Positions 37,113-46,123 of a DNA stretch of 64,000 nucleotides are shown here, in pieces. The DNA lies in NCBI RefSeq assembly GCF_004365965.1, contig NZ_SOEB01000001.1, positions 124,001-188,000 of the forward strand. The letters are read 5' to 3'. The first letter of the stretch is position 1. The number at the start of each line of letters is the position of its first letter. Under the pieces are notes generated by a model. The model was not told where the DNA came from. It saw only the letters and a program-made list of their open reading frames with translations, and did not search any database. This stretch comes from Rhodovulum visakhapatnamense (GTDB lineage: Bacteria > Pseudomonadota > Alphaproteobacteria > Rhodobacterales > Rhodobacteraceae). A program made the position numbers and the translations under genes.

Positions 37113-37892
37113 ATGGATCTGGGACTGAAAGGCAAACGGGCGCTGGTCTGCGCCGCGTCGAAAGGGCTTGGTCGGGGCTGCGCCGAGGCGCTGGCGGCCG
37201 CAGGGGCCGACCTTGTGATCAATGCCCGGGGCGCCGAGGCGCTTCTGGCTGCCGCCGAAGATATCCGGCAGCGGTACGGCGTGACGGTCACCCCGGTCGC
37301 GGCCGATATCGTTTCGGAAGACGGGCGCGCCACGGTGCTGGAGGCAGCCGGTCCGGTCGACATCCTTGTGACCAATGCCGGCGGCCCGCCGCCCGGGCTC
37401 TGGTCGGACTGGGAGCGCGCCGATTTCATCGCGGCGCTCGATGCCAACATGCTGACGCCCATCGCGCTGATGAAGGCGCTGCTGCCCGGGATGATCGACC
37501 GGGGCTGGGGCAGGGTCGTCAACATCACCAGCCAGTCGGTCAAGGCGCCGATCCCGGTGCTGGGACTGTCGAATTCGGCCCGGGCCGGGCTGACCGGCTA
37601 TGTCGCGGGCACTGCACGGCAGGTGGCGCCCTTTGGGGTGACGATCAACAACCTGCTTCCGGGGATCCATGCCACCGACCGGGCTGATGCGCTCGACCGC
37701 GACGTGGCCGAGGCCGACGGCATCAGCCTCGAAGAGGCGCGGGCCCGGCGCGCGGCGACGATTCCGGCGCGTCGCTACGGCACGCCCGCCGAATTCGGTG
37801 CCGCCTGTGCGTTCCTGTGCTCGACCCAGGCGGGGTTCATCGTCGGCCAGAATATCCTGCTTGACGGCGGCGCCACCAATTCCGTGCTCTAG
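37113..37892 (+). CDS. SDR family oxidoreductase, atypical active site
   Basis: A 259-residue Rossmann-fold protein. The cofactor motif is ASKGLGRG (residues 14-21), NAGG is present at about 88, and the ITSQSV strand carries the usual catalytic Ser. Where classical SDRs have YxxxK this protein reads GLSNSARAGLTG, so the Tyr/Lys pair is missing. A group of FabG-like SDRs shares this change. The end (FIVGQNILLDGGATNSVL) is typical. The substrate is unknown. The ATG is preceded by CAGGGAGCA. Its stop codon overlaps the stop of the convergent acyltransferase gene. Confidence 0.88.
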   Translation: MDLGLKGKRALVCAASKGLGRGCAEALAAAGADLVINARGAEALLAAAEDIRQRYGVTVTPVAADIVSEDGRATVLEAAGPVDILVTNAGGPPPGLWSDWERADFIAALDANMLTPIALMKALLPGMIDRGWGRVVNITSQSVKAPIPVLGLSNSARAGLTGYVAGTARQVAPFGVTINNLLPGIHATDRADALDRDVAEADGISLEEARARRAATIPARRYGTPAEFGAACAFLCSTQAGFIVGQNILLDGGATNSVL

Positions 37893-38764
37893 CCCAGCGC
37901 GGTCGATTTCACCCAGCTCGGCCGGCGCGAATTCTGCACCAGGCTCACCCGCGGCGCATAGCGCCCGCCGAGCGCAAGCGTCGCCGCGCGCAGCATCTCG
38001 ATCCCGTCTTCCGACCGAACCGGCAGCGCGCCCGGCGCGATCGGTTCGCCCACCGTCATCCGATAGGGCTGACGCTCCTTGTTGAGGGTCTCGTGAAAGA
38101 GCGTGATATCCCTCAGCGTCGGGTGGATCAGATCGAACAGATAGAACAGCACCGAGTTCCGGGCGCGGATATTGATCGGGATCACCGGCAGGTCGAACTT
38201 GCGCGCGATCATCGCCGCCGAGGGCATCCAGGGCCGTTCGTGCAGCGACAGCCCGCGCCGCTTGGCCAGCCGTCCCGACGGAAAGATCACCGCCAGTCGC
38301 CCCTTCTCGATGGCCTTGCGGGTATAGGCCATGGTCTCGCGGGTCTTGGCATGGCTGCGCTTTTCCTCGCGCCACTCGACCGGCGCGATGATCTCTTCCA
38401 TCTGCGGCAGCACCCGCAGGATGTCGCGGTTGGCGTAGAAAAAGAGATCGGGGCGGCGCTGGCGCAGAAGGCTCCACAGCATCACCCCGTCGGCGATGCC
38501 GGTCGGGTGGTTCGCCACGATCATCGCCGGGCCCGTGGCCGGGATGTTCTCGATCCCGGTGCCGCGCAGGTCGCGCGCCAGCAGCCGGGCCATTTCGTCC
38601 ATGATCACATGCGAGGGATGGTCCTGCAGGACCTCGCCCAGGGCGACGGTCCGGTCATAGCCCAGCACCCCGTTCAGCAGCCGCCGGGACGGCGCGCTCC
38701 AGGGATGGTCGGCGAATAGCCAGGGGGCCCGTTCCTCGATAAGCGGATCTATTCTTTCTTGCAT
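37889..38764 (-). CDS. Lysophospholipid acyltransferase family protein (PlsC-like)
   Basis: A 291-residue acyltransferase-fold protein. The catalytic block is IVANHPTGIADGVMLW, the second block EEIIAPVEWREEKR, the third VIFPSGRLAKRRGL and the fourth DLPVIPINI. They match the glycerolipid acyltransferase motifs, with an HxxxxxD spacing one residue longer than the textbook HxxxxD. It probably transfers acyl chains to lysophospholipids or a related acceptor at the membrane. ATG 38764 is preferred; the ATG at 38803 would add 13 residues. Confidence 0.85.
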   Translation of the reverse strand: MQERIDPLIEERAPWLFADHPWSAPSRRLLNGVLGYDRTVALGEVLQDHPSHVIMDEMARLLARDLRGTGIENIPATGPAMIVANHPTGIADGVMLWSLLRQRRPDLFFYANRDILRVLPQMEEIIAPVEWREEKRSHAKTRETMAYTRKAIEKGRLAVIFPSGRLAKRRGLSLHERPWMPSAAMIARKFDLPVIPINIRARNSVLFYLFDLIHPTLRDITLFHETLNKERQPYRMTVGEPIAPGALPVRSEDGIEMLRAATLALGGRYAPRVSLVQNSRRPSWVKSTALG

Positions 38765-38857
38765 GCGCCTTGTCACCACACCCGAATGACGCTTCCGTGA
38801 CACCAGAGCCGATTCCGGCGGCTCCGGTCAAAGCAATTCCCCGGCCTCGCGCGGGCC

Positions 38858-41425
38858 TCAGGCGGCGATCCGCCCGGCGGCCAGCAGCCGGCCCACCATC
38901 TCGCCCATGTCCCGGCTCAAACCCTCGCGGGCGGCGATCCGTTCCAGCGCGGCCTGCGCTTTTTCGCGGCGGCCCTCGTCATAGCGCGCCCAGGTCTCGA
39001 AGGCGGTCGACATCCGGGCCGCCGTCTGCGGGTTGACCGCATCGAGCCGGATCAGCCAGTCCGCGACCAGGTCGTAGCCCGCGCCCGAGGCGTCGTGAAA
39101 GCCCGCGGCATTGGCCGAAAAGCCGCCGATCACCGCGCGGAACCGGTTGGGGTTCTTCCAGGTGAAATCGGCGTGCTCGGTCAGAGCGCGGGTCACCGCC
39201 ACCGCGCGCTCGGGCGCCGCCAGCGTCGCCTGCAGCCCGAACCATTTGTCCATCACCAGCCGGTCATGGCCCCAGCGCCGGGCGAAGCGATCAAGCGCCT
39301 CGTCCGCGCCGCCGGTTTCCAGAAGCACGCTCAGCGCGCCGATCTCGTCGGTCATGTTGTCGGCGGCCGAGAAATGCGCCTGCGCCCGGGCGCCGCCGTC
39401 AAGCCGCGCCATGTAGCCAAGTGCCGCGAGCCTCAGCGCGCGCCGCCCGGCATCGGCCGCCCCGGGGCTGTAGGGGCCGGGGCAGGCCATCTGCGCGTAA
39501 AGCCCGGCCCAGAGCGGGTCCAGATGGCGGGCGACCGCGGTCTTGGCGCGTTCGCGCGCGGCATGGATCGCCAGCGGGTCGGGCACGGCGCCGCGGTCTG
39601 CCAGCGCCTCGGCCAGTTCGTCCTCGCCCGGCAGCCTCAGCGCCAGCGCCCGGAAGGCCGGGTCGAGCGCCTCGTCGCGCACGACGGCGGCCAGCGCATC
39701 AAGCCAGGCCGGCGCAGGCGCCGCGTCCTCGGTCACCATCGCGATCAGCACTTCGCGCGCGAGCGACCGCCCGGCCTCCCATTTGTTGAACGGGTCGGTG
39801 TCATGCGCCAGCAGGAAGGCACGTTCCTCGGGCGTGCTGTCGCGTTCGAGGATCACCGGCGCCGAGAAGCCGCGCAAGAGCGAGGGCACGGGTTTCGCCG
39901 CAAGCCCCTCGAAGACGGCCTCCTGCCGCGCCTCGGTCAGTTCGATCACGGTCGTCGGCAATACCTCGTCGCCATTGGGCGACAGCAGCCCCAGAGCCAG
40001 CGGAATGACTTGCGGCAGCTTTTCATCCTGTCCCGGCGTGGGAGGCGTTTTCTGTTCCAGATGAAGGGTGTAGGTGCCGTCCTTGAAGTCCTCAGTGACC
40101 TTCACGCGGGGCGTTCCGGCCTGCGAATACCAGCGCTTGAACCGGGTCAGCTCGCGCCCCGTCGCCTCCTCGAAGACCTGCAGCCAGTCCTCGATTGTGC
40201 AGGCCTGCCCGTCATGGCGCGCAAAGTAGAGATCGAGCGCCTTGGCATAGCCCTCGGGCCCCACCAGACGGCGCAGCATGCCGATCACCTCGGCGCCCTT
40301 CTCATAGACGGTTGCGGTGTAGAAGTTATTGATCTCGGCATAGCTTTCGGGCCGCACCGGGTGTGCCAGCGGGCCGTTATCCTCGCGGAACTGGCGCGCG
40401 CGCAGCGTCATCACATCCTCGATCCGCTTGACCGCGGCCGACCGCATGTCGGCCGAGAACTGCGAGTCGCGGAAGACCGTCAGCCCCTCTTTCAGCGACA
40501 GCTGGAACCAGTCGCGGCAGGTGATCCGGTCGCCGGTCCAGTTGTGGAAATACTCATGCGCGATGATCCGCTCGATATTCTCGTAATCGCGGTCGGTCGC
40601 GGTCTCGGGGCTGGCCAGCACATAGCGCGAGTTGAAGACGTTCAGCCCCTTGTTCTCCATCGCGCCCATGTTGAAATCGTCGACCGCGACGATGTTGAAG
40701 ACGTCCAGATCATAGGCCCGGCCATAGACCTCTTCGTCCCATTTCATCGACCGGATCAGGCTGTCGAGCGCATAATCGGCCTTGCCCTGATCGGCGGGAC
40801 GCACCCAGACATTCAGCGCGACCTCGCGCCCTTCCGAGGTGGTGAAGCGGTCCGAGGTTGCCACCAGCTCGCCCGCGACCAGCGCGAACAGATAGCTGGG
40901 CTTGGGCCAGGGGTCGTTCCATTCGGCCCAGCCCGCGCCCTGGGCCACCGGGTTGCCGTTCGACAGCAGGACCGGCAGATCGCCGTCGATCCGTACCCGG
41001 AACGGTGCCATCACATCGGGGCGGTCGGGATAGAAGGTGATCTTGCGGAACCCTTCGGCCTCGCATTGCGTGCAATACATGCCGTTCGACATGTAAAGCC
41101 CTTCCAGTGCTGTATTTTCCGCCGGTGCGATCTCGACCTCGGCCTCCCAGGTGAAGGGCGCCTCGGGCACCGGACAGCTCAGCCCCTCGGGCGTGATCTC
41201 GGGGGTGACGGGGGTGCCGTCGATCGCGGCCGAGATCAGCGTCAGATCCTCGCCATGCAGGAAGAAGCGCCGGTCGCGGGCCGCCGGGTTGGGGCGGAAG
41301 GCGATCTTCGCGCGGACCCGCGTCGCGGTCGGATGCAGGTGGACGTTCAACTCGACCTGGTCCACCAGAAAACCGAAAGGGGTGTAGTCCTTCAGGAACA
41401 CGGGCTGCGGCGCGGCGTCTGTCAT
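38858..41425 (-). CDS. pepN: Aminopeptidase N (M1 family)
   Basis: An 855-residue cytoplasmic zinc metallo-exopeptidase that removes N-terminal residues from peptides. GAMENKGLN is the substrate-anchoring motif, HEYFHNWTG with a glutamate 18 residues further (LKEGLTVF) binds zinc, and the length and the C-terminal helical domain fit the gammaproteobacterial-type PepN subfamily. The start MTDAAPQ is four codons inside the longest frame. It diverges from the photolyase-like gene. Confidence 0.96.
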   Translation of the reverse strand: MTDAAPQPVFLKDYTPFGFLVDQVELNVHLHPTATRVRAKIAFRPNPAARDRRFFLHGEDLTLISAAIDGTPVTPEITPEGLSCPVPEAPFTWEAEVEIAPAENTALEGLYMSNGMYCTQCEAEGFRKITFYPDRPDVMAPFRVRIDGDLPVLLSNGNPVAQGAGWAEWNDPWPKPSYLFALVAGELVATSDRFTTSEGREVALNVWVRPADQGKADYALDSLIRSMKWDEEVYGRAYDLDVFNIVAVDDFNMGAMENKGLNVFNSRYVLASPETATDRDYENIERIIAHEYFHNWTGDRITCRDWFQLSLKEGLTVFRDSQFSADMRSAAVKRIEDVMTLRARQFREDNGPLAHPVRPESYAEINNFYTATVYEKGAEVIGMLRRLVGPEGYAKALDLYFARHDGQACTIEDWLQVFEEATGRELTRFKRWYSQAGTPRVKVTEDFKDGTYTLHLEQKTPPTPGQDEKLPQVIPLALGLLSPNGDEVLPTTVIELTEARQEAVFEGLAAKPVPSLLRGFSAPVILERDSTPEERAFLLAHDTDPFNKWEAGRSLAREVLIAMVTEDAAPAPAWLDALAAVVRDEALDPAFRALALRLPGEDELAEALADRGAVPDPLAIHAARERAKTAVARHLDPLWAGLYAQMACPGPYSPGAADAGRRALRLAALGYMARLDGGARAQAHFSAADNMTDEIGALSVLLETGGADEALDRFARRWGHDRLVMDKWFGLQATLAAPERAVAVTRALTEHADFTWKNPNRFRAVIGGFSANAAGFHDASGAGYDLVADWLIRLDAVNPQTAARMSTAFETWARYDEGRREKAQAALERIAAREGLSRDMGEMVGRLLAAGRIAA

Positions 41426-41522
41426 CTGTCTCTCCAATTCGGACCTCCCAGACCTATACCCCTGAGGGCCAAGCGCAAGATGCCCGTGGCAGGGGTCCGG
41501 GTGTTCGATTTATGTTCCGGTC

Positions 41523-42734
41523 ATGGAGGTGACGATTCTCTGGCTTCGGCGCGATCTGCGCCTCGAGGATCAGCCGGCGCTGGCGCGGGCCGCGGCGGGC
41601 GAGGGCGCCGTGCTGCCGCTTTACATCGTCGATCCGGCGGTCTGGGCCGCGCCCGAGGCCTCGGCCCGGCACTGGCGTTTCGTGGCCGAGGGGCTTGCCG
41701 CGCTGTCCGACGCACTGGCCGCCCGGGGCGCCGCCCTGCAAATCGAGGCCGGGCCGCCCGCCCGGGTGCTGGCGCGCTGCGCGGCGCGCTGGCCGGTGAC
41801 GCGTGTGCTGACGCTGGATGACGGCACGGGCCGTGACGCCGCGCCTTGGGCGCGGGGGACCGGCATCGCCTTCGAGGACGTCCGTGCGTCGCGCGGGGCC
41901 GCGTCGCCGCCGCCCGGGGCGCTTCGCGGGCTCGACGGGCTGGTCCCCGCCGCGATCCCCGAGGCGCGCGATCTGGGGCTTGGTTTCGATCCCTGTCCGG
42001 GACGGCCGCGCGGCGGCCGGGCCGAGGCCGAGCGGGCTCTGGAGGCGGCCTTGGCCGATCCGGCCTCGGAGGGCACGCTGTCGGCGCATCTGGCCTGGGG
42101 CACGCTTTCGGCGGCCGAGGTGTCGCGCGCGGCACGGGCCGCGGGCGCGGGGCCGCTGACGGCCGGGCTTGCCCGGCGGGCACGTCTGATGCGCGCCTCG
42201 AGCGGACGCGCCGACACGCCCCGGCCGCCGGACCATGCCGCCCGCCTCGCTGCCTGGGAGAAGGGCGAGACCGGGCTGCCCGCGGTCGATGCGCCGATGC
42301 GGGCGCTTCGCCATTCCGGCCTGCTCGATCCGTCCTGGCTGGGCCTGCTGGCCTCGGCCGGGATCGGGCTCCTGGGCCTCGATCCGGAGGATTGCGGGCG
42401 GGTGCTGGCGCGGCTTTGCCTCGATTACCACCCCGTGCTCCATCGGGCGCGGATGCGGGCGGCGGCGGCCCGGCCCTGCGATCCGCTGCGGCAGGCGCGC
42501 GATCTCGATCCCGAGGGCGCGATGCTGGGCGCCTGGCTGCCCGAACTGGCCGACCTGCCCGCGCCCGCGCGCCATGCGCCCTGGACCTGGAGAGGACCGT
42601 TGCCGCGGCCCGGGCGGCGCTATCCGGCGCCGGTGATCGACATCGCGACCGACCCCGCGCGGCCCGTTCGTCCCGCGCCCGCACGGGCGCGGCGACGCCC
42701 GGCCGACCGGCGGCAACTGGCATTCGATCTCTAG
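41523..42734 (+). CDS. Degenerate photolyase/cryptochrome-like protein
   Basis: A 403-residue protein, shorter than photolyases (about 450-480). The N-terminal antenna domain is clear (VTILWLRRDLRLEDQPAL, VLPLYIVDP). The C-terminal half keeps WEKGETGLPAVDAPMRALRHSG, but the usual WREF segment, the HNRxRM-type FAD-pocket motif and the NGGWQW-like end are missing or unrecognisable. DNA repair by light is therefore doubtful; flavin binding is uncertain. It may be a diverged family member with another role or a decaying gene. The frame itself is intact and very Ala/Arg-rich. Confidence 0.8.
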   Translation: MEVTILWLRRDLRLEDQPALARAAAGEGAVLPLYIVDPAVWAAPEASARHWRFVAEGLAALSDALAARGAALQIEAGPPARVLARCAARWPVTRVLTLDDGTGRDAAPWARGTGIAFEDVRASRGAASPPPGALRGLDGLVPAAIPEARDLGLGFDPCPGRPRGGRAEAERALEAALADPASEGTLSAHLAWGTLSAAEVSRAARAAGAGPLTAGLARRARLMRASSGRADTPRPPDHAARLAAWEKGETGLPAVDAPMRALRHSGLLDPSWLGLLASAGIGLLGLDPEDCGRVLARLCLDYHPVLHRARMRAAAARPCDPLRQARDLDPEGAMLGAWLPELADLPAPARHAPWTWRGPLPRPGRRYPAPVIDIATDPARPVRPAPARARRRPADRRQLAFDL

Positions 42735-42935
42735 GCCCGCGCCGGGGGCCGAGATGCACAGCGCCTGTGCAGATCCGGCCGCGCCGAACCGGACAGGCCC
42801 GGGAAATAAGCGGAATCGCGTGAAAATGTGCGTCCGCAGGGCGTCATGCCGCAGCATCGCCGCGCCCCGGCCCCGGCTCTTCACCCTAGTGGAAATGCCC
42901 TATATCCTTACACGAAACGCGAACGCGAGGCTCCC

Positions 42936-43712
42936 ATGGCACGCCCCAGGGTCGGTATCATCGGCAACAGCTATCTTTTGAACGACCAGTACCCCGCCCA
43001 TGCCGGTGGCACGATGAACTCCGAGGCAGTGGCCGAGGTCGTGGGCGCGATCCCGCTGCTGATCCCGGCCGATCCGCGCTTCGTCTCCGTCCCCGAGCTG
43101 CTCGACTGTTTCGACGGCTTCCTGTTCACCGGCGGGCGGCCCAACGTCCATCCCGAGGAATATGGCGAGGCCGAGACCGAGGCCCATGGCGCCTTCGACC
43201 GGGCGCGCGATGCCATCGCCCTGCCCTTGATCCGCGCGCTGGTCGAGCGCGGGCAGCCCTTCTTCGCCATCTGCCGCGGTTTTCAGGAGGTCAATGTCGC
43301 GATGGGCGGCACGCTGCATCCCGAGATCCGCGATCTGCCCGGGCGCATGAACCACCGGATGCCGCCCGACGGGTCGCTGGAAGAGAAATTTGCCCTGCGC
43401 CACAAGGTCTGTCTGACCGAGGGCGGCATTTTCCACCGCATCCTGGGCGCGACCGAGGTGATGACCAACACGCTGCACGGGCAGGGGATCAAGCGGCCCG
43501 GGCCGCGGATCGTCATCGAGGGGGTGGCGCCTGACGGCACGCCCGAGGCGATTCATGTGGCCGATGCGCCGGGCTTTGCGCTGGCGGTGCAGTGGCATCC
43601 CGAATACCGCGCCGCCCGCGATCCGGTGTCGCGGCCGCTGTTCGAGGCGTTCGGCAAGGCCGTGGCCGCCTGGGCCGAGGGGACGCGCCCGGCGGTGCTG
43701 AAGACCGCCTGA
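42936..43712 (+). CDS. Gamma-glutamyl-gamma-aminobutyrate hydrolase family protein (C26)
   Basis: A 258-residue class I glutamine-amidotransferase-like hydrolase. The nucleophile elbow is FAICRGFQEVNVAMGGTL, preceded by the substrate loop FTGGRPNVHPEEYGE. The catalytic His/Glu pair is in LAVQWHPEYRA. Members hydrolyse gamma-glutamyl bonds in polyamine (PuuD) or other amino-acid pathways; no puu genes flank it, so the substrate is unknown. The ATG at 42936 follows GCGAGG; a 201-base gap lies upstream. Confidence 0.9.
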   Translation: MARPRVGIIGNSYLLNDQYPAHAGGTMNSEAVAEVVGAIPLLIPADPRFVSVPELLDCFDGFLFTGGRPNVHPEEYGEAETEAHGAFDRARDAIALPLIRALVERGQPFFAICRGFQEVNVAMGGTLHPEIRDLPGRMNHRMPPDGSLEEKFALRHKVCLTEGGIFHRILGATEVMTNTLHGQGIKRPGPRIVIEGVAPDGTPEAIHVADAPGFALAVQWHPEYRAARDPVSRPLFEAFGKAVAAWAEGTRPAVLKTA

Positions 43713-43751
43713 GCCCGTGCCGAACCTCGCGCAACGCGCGAGAAGTGTCGC

Positions 43752-44270
43752 CTAAATATCTATTTCCATGCGAAAATTCGTCAGGGCAACACCATGGCGG
43801 ATGACGCTTTGCCGGGCCGTCTCGCGCCAGCCATGGCGGGCGAAGAAGGGCCGGGCCACAAGGCTGGCCTCGGTCGAAAGACGGCCCAGCCCGGCGCGGC
43901 GCGCCTCGCGCAGGATCGCCTGCAACAGCGCCCGGCCGATGCCGCGTCCGGTCCAGTCGGGGGCGACATAGGCGAAGTCCAGATAACCGTCCTCGCCCAG
44001 CGTCATGAAGCCCACCGGCGCGCCGCGAATCTCGGCGATGACGGTGTGGCGGCTCAGGAGTTTCTGTTCCCAATCGGCCGGCGCCTCGGGCGAGGGCGAC
44101 CAGGCGTCGCGCTCTTCGGGCGAATAGCTGAGCGAGGCGCCGCGATGCACCGCATCGTGAAACAGCGCGCGCGTCGGCGCCCCGTCGCCGGGGCGGGCCC
44201 GGCGAAGCCGGAGGCGGGGGCGCGCGCTCAGGTGACGGCGGCGCGGAAACGATAGGCCTGATCGTCCCAT
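43752..44270 (-). CDS. GNAT family N-acetyltransferase
   Basis: A 172-residue acetyltransferase. The acetyl-CoA motif A is YVAPDWTGRGIGRALLQAIL, followed by EASLVARPFFARHGWRE; the N-terminal part ARPGDGAPTRALFHDAVHRG is typical. The start is difficult: ATG 44270 lies 43 bases inside kynU, while a shorter form could begin at a CTG overlapping the kynU stop near 44231. The overlap implies translational coupling to kynureninase. Substrate unknown. Confidence 0.78.
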   Translation of the reverse strand: MGRSGLSFPRRRHLSARPRLRLRRARPGDGAPTRALFHDAVHRGASLSYSPEERDAWSPSPEAPADWEQKLLSRHTVIAEIRGAPVGFMTLGEDGYLDFAYVAPDWTGRGIGRALLQAILREARRAGLGRLSTEASLVARPFFARHGWRETARQSVIRHGVALTNFRMEIDI

Positions 44271-45421
44271 AGCCGGTTCTCCATCACGTCCTGAAGGATC
44301 GTCGCAGCCCGCAGCAGCTCGTCCTCGCCGACGTAAAGCGGGGTAATGCCGAACCGCATGATGTCGGGGGCGCGGAAATCGCCGACGACGCCGCGCGCGA
44401 CCAGCGCCTGGATCGCGGCATAGCCTTCGGCAAAGCCGAACGACACCTGACTGCCGCGCTGCCGCGGATCGCGCGGGGTCAGCAGGGTCAGCTCCGGGCA
44501 ACGGCTCTCGACCTCGGCGATGAACAGGTCGGACAGCGCGATCGACCGCCGCCGCACGTCGTCGAGCGAGACGCCCTCCCAGACCCCCAGCGCGGCCTCG
44601 ACGACCGCCATCTGCAACACCGGCGGCGTGCCGATCCGCATCCGGGCGATGCCCGCGCCGGGCCGGTAGCCGGGCTCGAAGGCGAAGGGGGCGGCATGGC
44701 CGAACCAGCCTGACAGCGCGGGCAGCGCCATGTCGGAATGGCGCGGCGCCACATAGATATAGGCCGGGGCGCCGGGGCCGGCATTGAGGTACTTGTAGGT
44801 GCAGCCGGCCGCGAAATCGGCGCCGGCGCCCGCCAGATCGACGGGCAGCGCGCCCGCCGAATGCGCGAGATCCCAGATCGTCAGGGCGCCCGCCGCCTGC
44901 GCCCGCGCGGTCAGCCGGGCCATGTCGTGCAGCCGCCCGGTGCGGTAGTCGACCTCGGTCAGCAGCACGACCGCGACGTCGTCGTCGATGGCCGCCTCGA
45001 CCTCCTCGGGCGCGACCATGCGCAAGGTGTGACCCCGGCCGAGGCTCGCGATCAGCCCCTGCGCCATGTACAGATCGGTCGGGAAATTGCCGCGATCGCT
45101 CAGCACCACACGGCGGTCGGGCCGCATCTCCAGCGCCGCCGCGAGCGCCTGGTAGATCTTGATCGACAGCGTGTCGCCAAGGACGACCGATCCCGGCTCG
45201 GCGCCGATCAGCTTGCCGATCCGGTCGCCGAGGACGCGGGGCATCTCGGTCCAGCCGGCCCGGTTCCAGCCGCCGATCAGCATTTCGCCCCATTCCTCGC
45301 GGACCGCCGCGGCCACCCGCGCCTCTGCCGTTCGCGGCAATGGCCCGAGCGAATTTCCGTCGAGATAGATCACATCCTCGGGAATATGGAACTGGGCTCG
45401 CGTGGCCGCAAAATCGGTCAT
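44228..45421 (-). CDS. kynU: Kynureninase
   Basis: A 397-residue PLP-dependent hydrolase that splits kynurenine to anthranilate and alanine in tryptophan breakdown. The PLP lysine is in CTYKYLNAGPGAPAYIYV; LDGNSLGPLP near the N-terminus and IWDLAHSAGALPVDL are family markers. No kynA or kynB is in the window. It is the first gene of a two-gene leftward unit with the GNAT gene and diverges from the ICMT-like gene over 109 bases. Confidence 0.95.
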   Translation of the reverse strand: MTDFAATRAQFHIPEDVIYLDGNSLGPLPRTAEARVAAAVREEWGEMLIGGWNRAGWTEMPRVLGDRIGKLIGAEPGSVVLGDTLSIKIYQALAAALEMRPDRRVVLSDRGNFPTDLYMAQGLIASLGRGHTLRMVAPEEVEAAIDDDVAVVLLTEVDYRTGRLHDMARLTARAQAAGALTIWDLAHSAGALPVDLAGAGADFAAGCTYKYLNAGPGAPAYIYVAPRHSDMALPALSGWFGHAAPFAFEPGYRPGAGIARMRIGTPPVLQMAVVEAALGVWEGVSLDDVRRRSIALSDLFIAEVESRCPELTLLTPRDPRQRGSQVSFGFAEGYAAIQALVARGVVGDFRAPDIMRFGITPLYVGEDELLRAATILQDVMENRLWDDQAYRFRAAVT

Positions 45422-45530
45422 ATCGAGGTCTCCTTGCCCACAGACTAGGCGCGAGACGGCGCCGGGTTCAAGGGGGATGACGATTCAGCCCCTTGATCGT
45501 GGCGGCAGGGACTCTCTAAAGGAGGGCGAC

Positions 45531-46004
45531 ATGCGTGACGGAGATCCGATGGCCCGGCTGCTGCACTACCTGGAACTACCGCCGGTCTGGCTGGCCCTGT
45601 TCGCGGGGCTGGCCTGGTTGCAAGCGTCAGTGTTTCCGCTGGCCTTTCTGGGCCGGGCGGGGGATGTCGCGGGCGGGCTGGCGCTGGTCTTCGGGCTGGC
45701 GCTGTCCGGCTGGGCCGCGCTGCGGGTGGTTCTGGCCGGGACCTCGCTGATCCCGCGCGAGCGGCCCGATCGCCTGGTGGTCGAGGGACCCTATCGCCTG
45801 TCGCGCAATCCGATCTATCTTGCCGACGCGGCGATCCTGCTTGGGCTGATCCTGATCTGGGACGCGGTGCCGAGCCTGATCCTCGTGCCGGTTTTCCTGA
45901 AACTGATCGAATGGCGCTTCATCCTTCGGGAAGAAGCGCTGATCCGCGACGCCTTCGGATCGGAGTATGACGCCTATTGCGCCCGGGTGCGGCGCTGGAT
46001 CTGA
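45531..46004 (+). CDS. Isoprenylcysteine carboxyl methyltransferase family protein
   Basis: A 157-residue integral membrane protein with four hydrophobic segments. The ICMT/PEMT-type methyl donor site is VEGPYRLSRNPIYLADAAILLG, with the C-terminal EEALIRDAFGSEYDAYCARVRRWI. These bacterial members methylate unknown lipophilic acceptors. The start at 45531 is well supported by a full AAAGGAGG ribosome site seven bases ahead, better than the upstream frame. Confidence 0.87.
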   Translation: MRDGDPMARLLHYLELPPVWLALFAGLAWLQASVFPLAFLGRAGDVAGGLALVFGLALSGWAALRVVLAGTSLIPRERPDRLVVEGPYRLSRNPIYLADAAILLGLILIWDAVPSLILVPVFLKLIEWRFILREEALIRDAFGSEYDAYCARVRRWI

Positions 46005-46048
46005 TCTGACGGAAAAACCTGAAACAAGGGAATAGCCAACCCTGCAAC

Positions 46049-46078
46049 TTGTGAAACATTGTTGCGCAATGCTATGAG
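46049..46078 (+). promoter_or_regulatory. Candidate promoter of pntAB
   Basis: TTGTGA (46049-46054) and TATGAG (46073-46078) are 18 bases apart in the AT-richest stretch of this area, about 46 bases before the pntA GTG. Assigned by pattern only. Confidence 0.3.
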
Positions 46079-46123
46079 ACAGCGGCCTGCAGCGGCCCAA
46101 CGCCTGAAAGAGGGGACTAGAAC

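Noticed and set aside
39095-41821. 908-codon plus-strand frame opposite pepN
   Set aside because: Antisense shadow of aminopeptidase N; no family signature and no ribosome site.
43752-45293. 513-codon version of the acetyltransferase
   Set aside because: The first roughly 340 codons are a shadow of kynU; only the C-terminal part is a GNAT domain.
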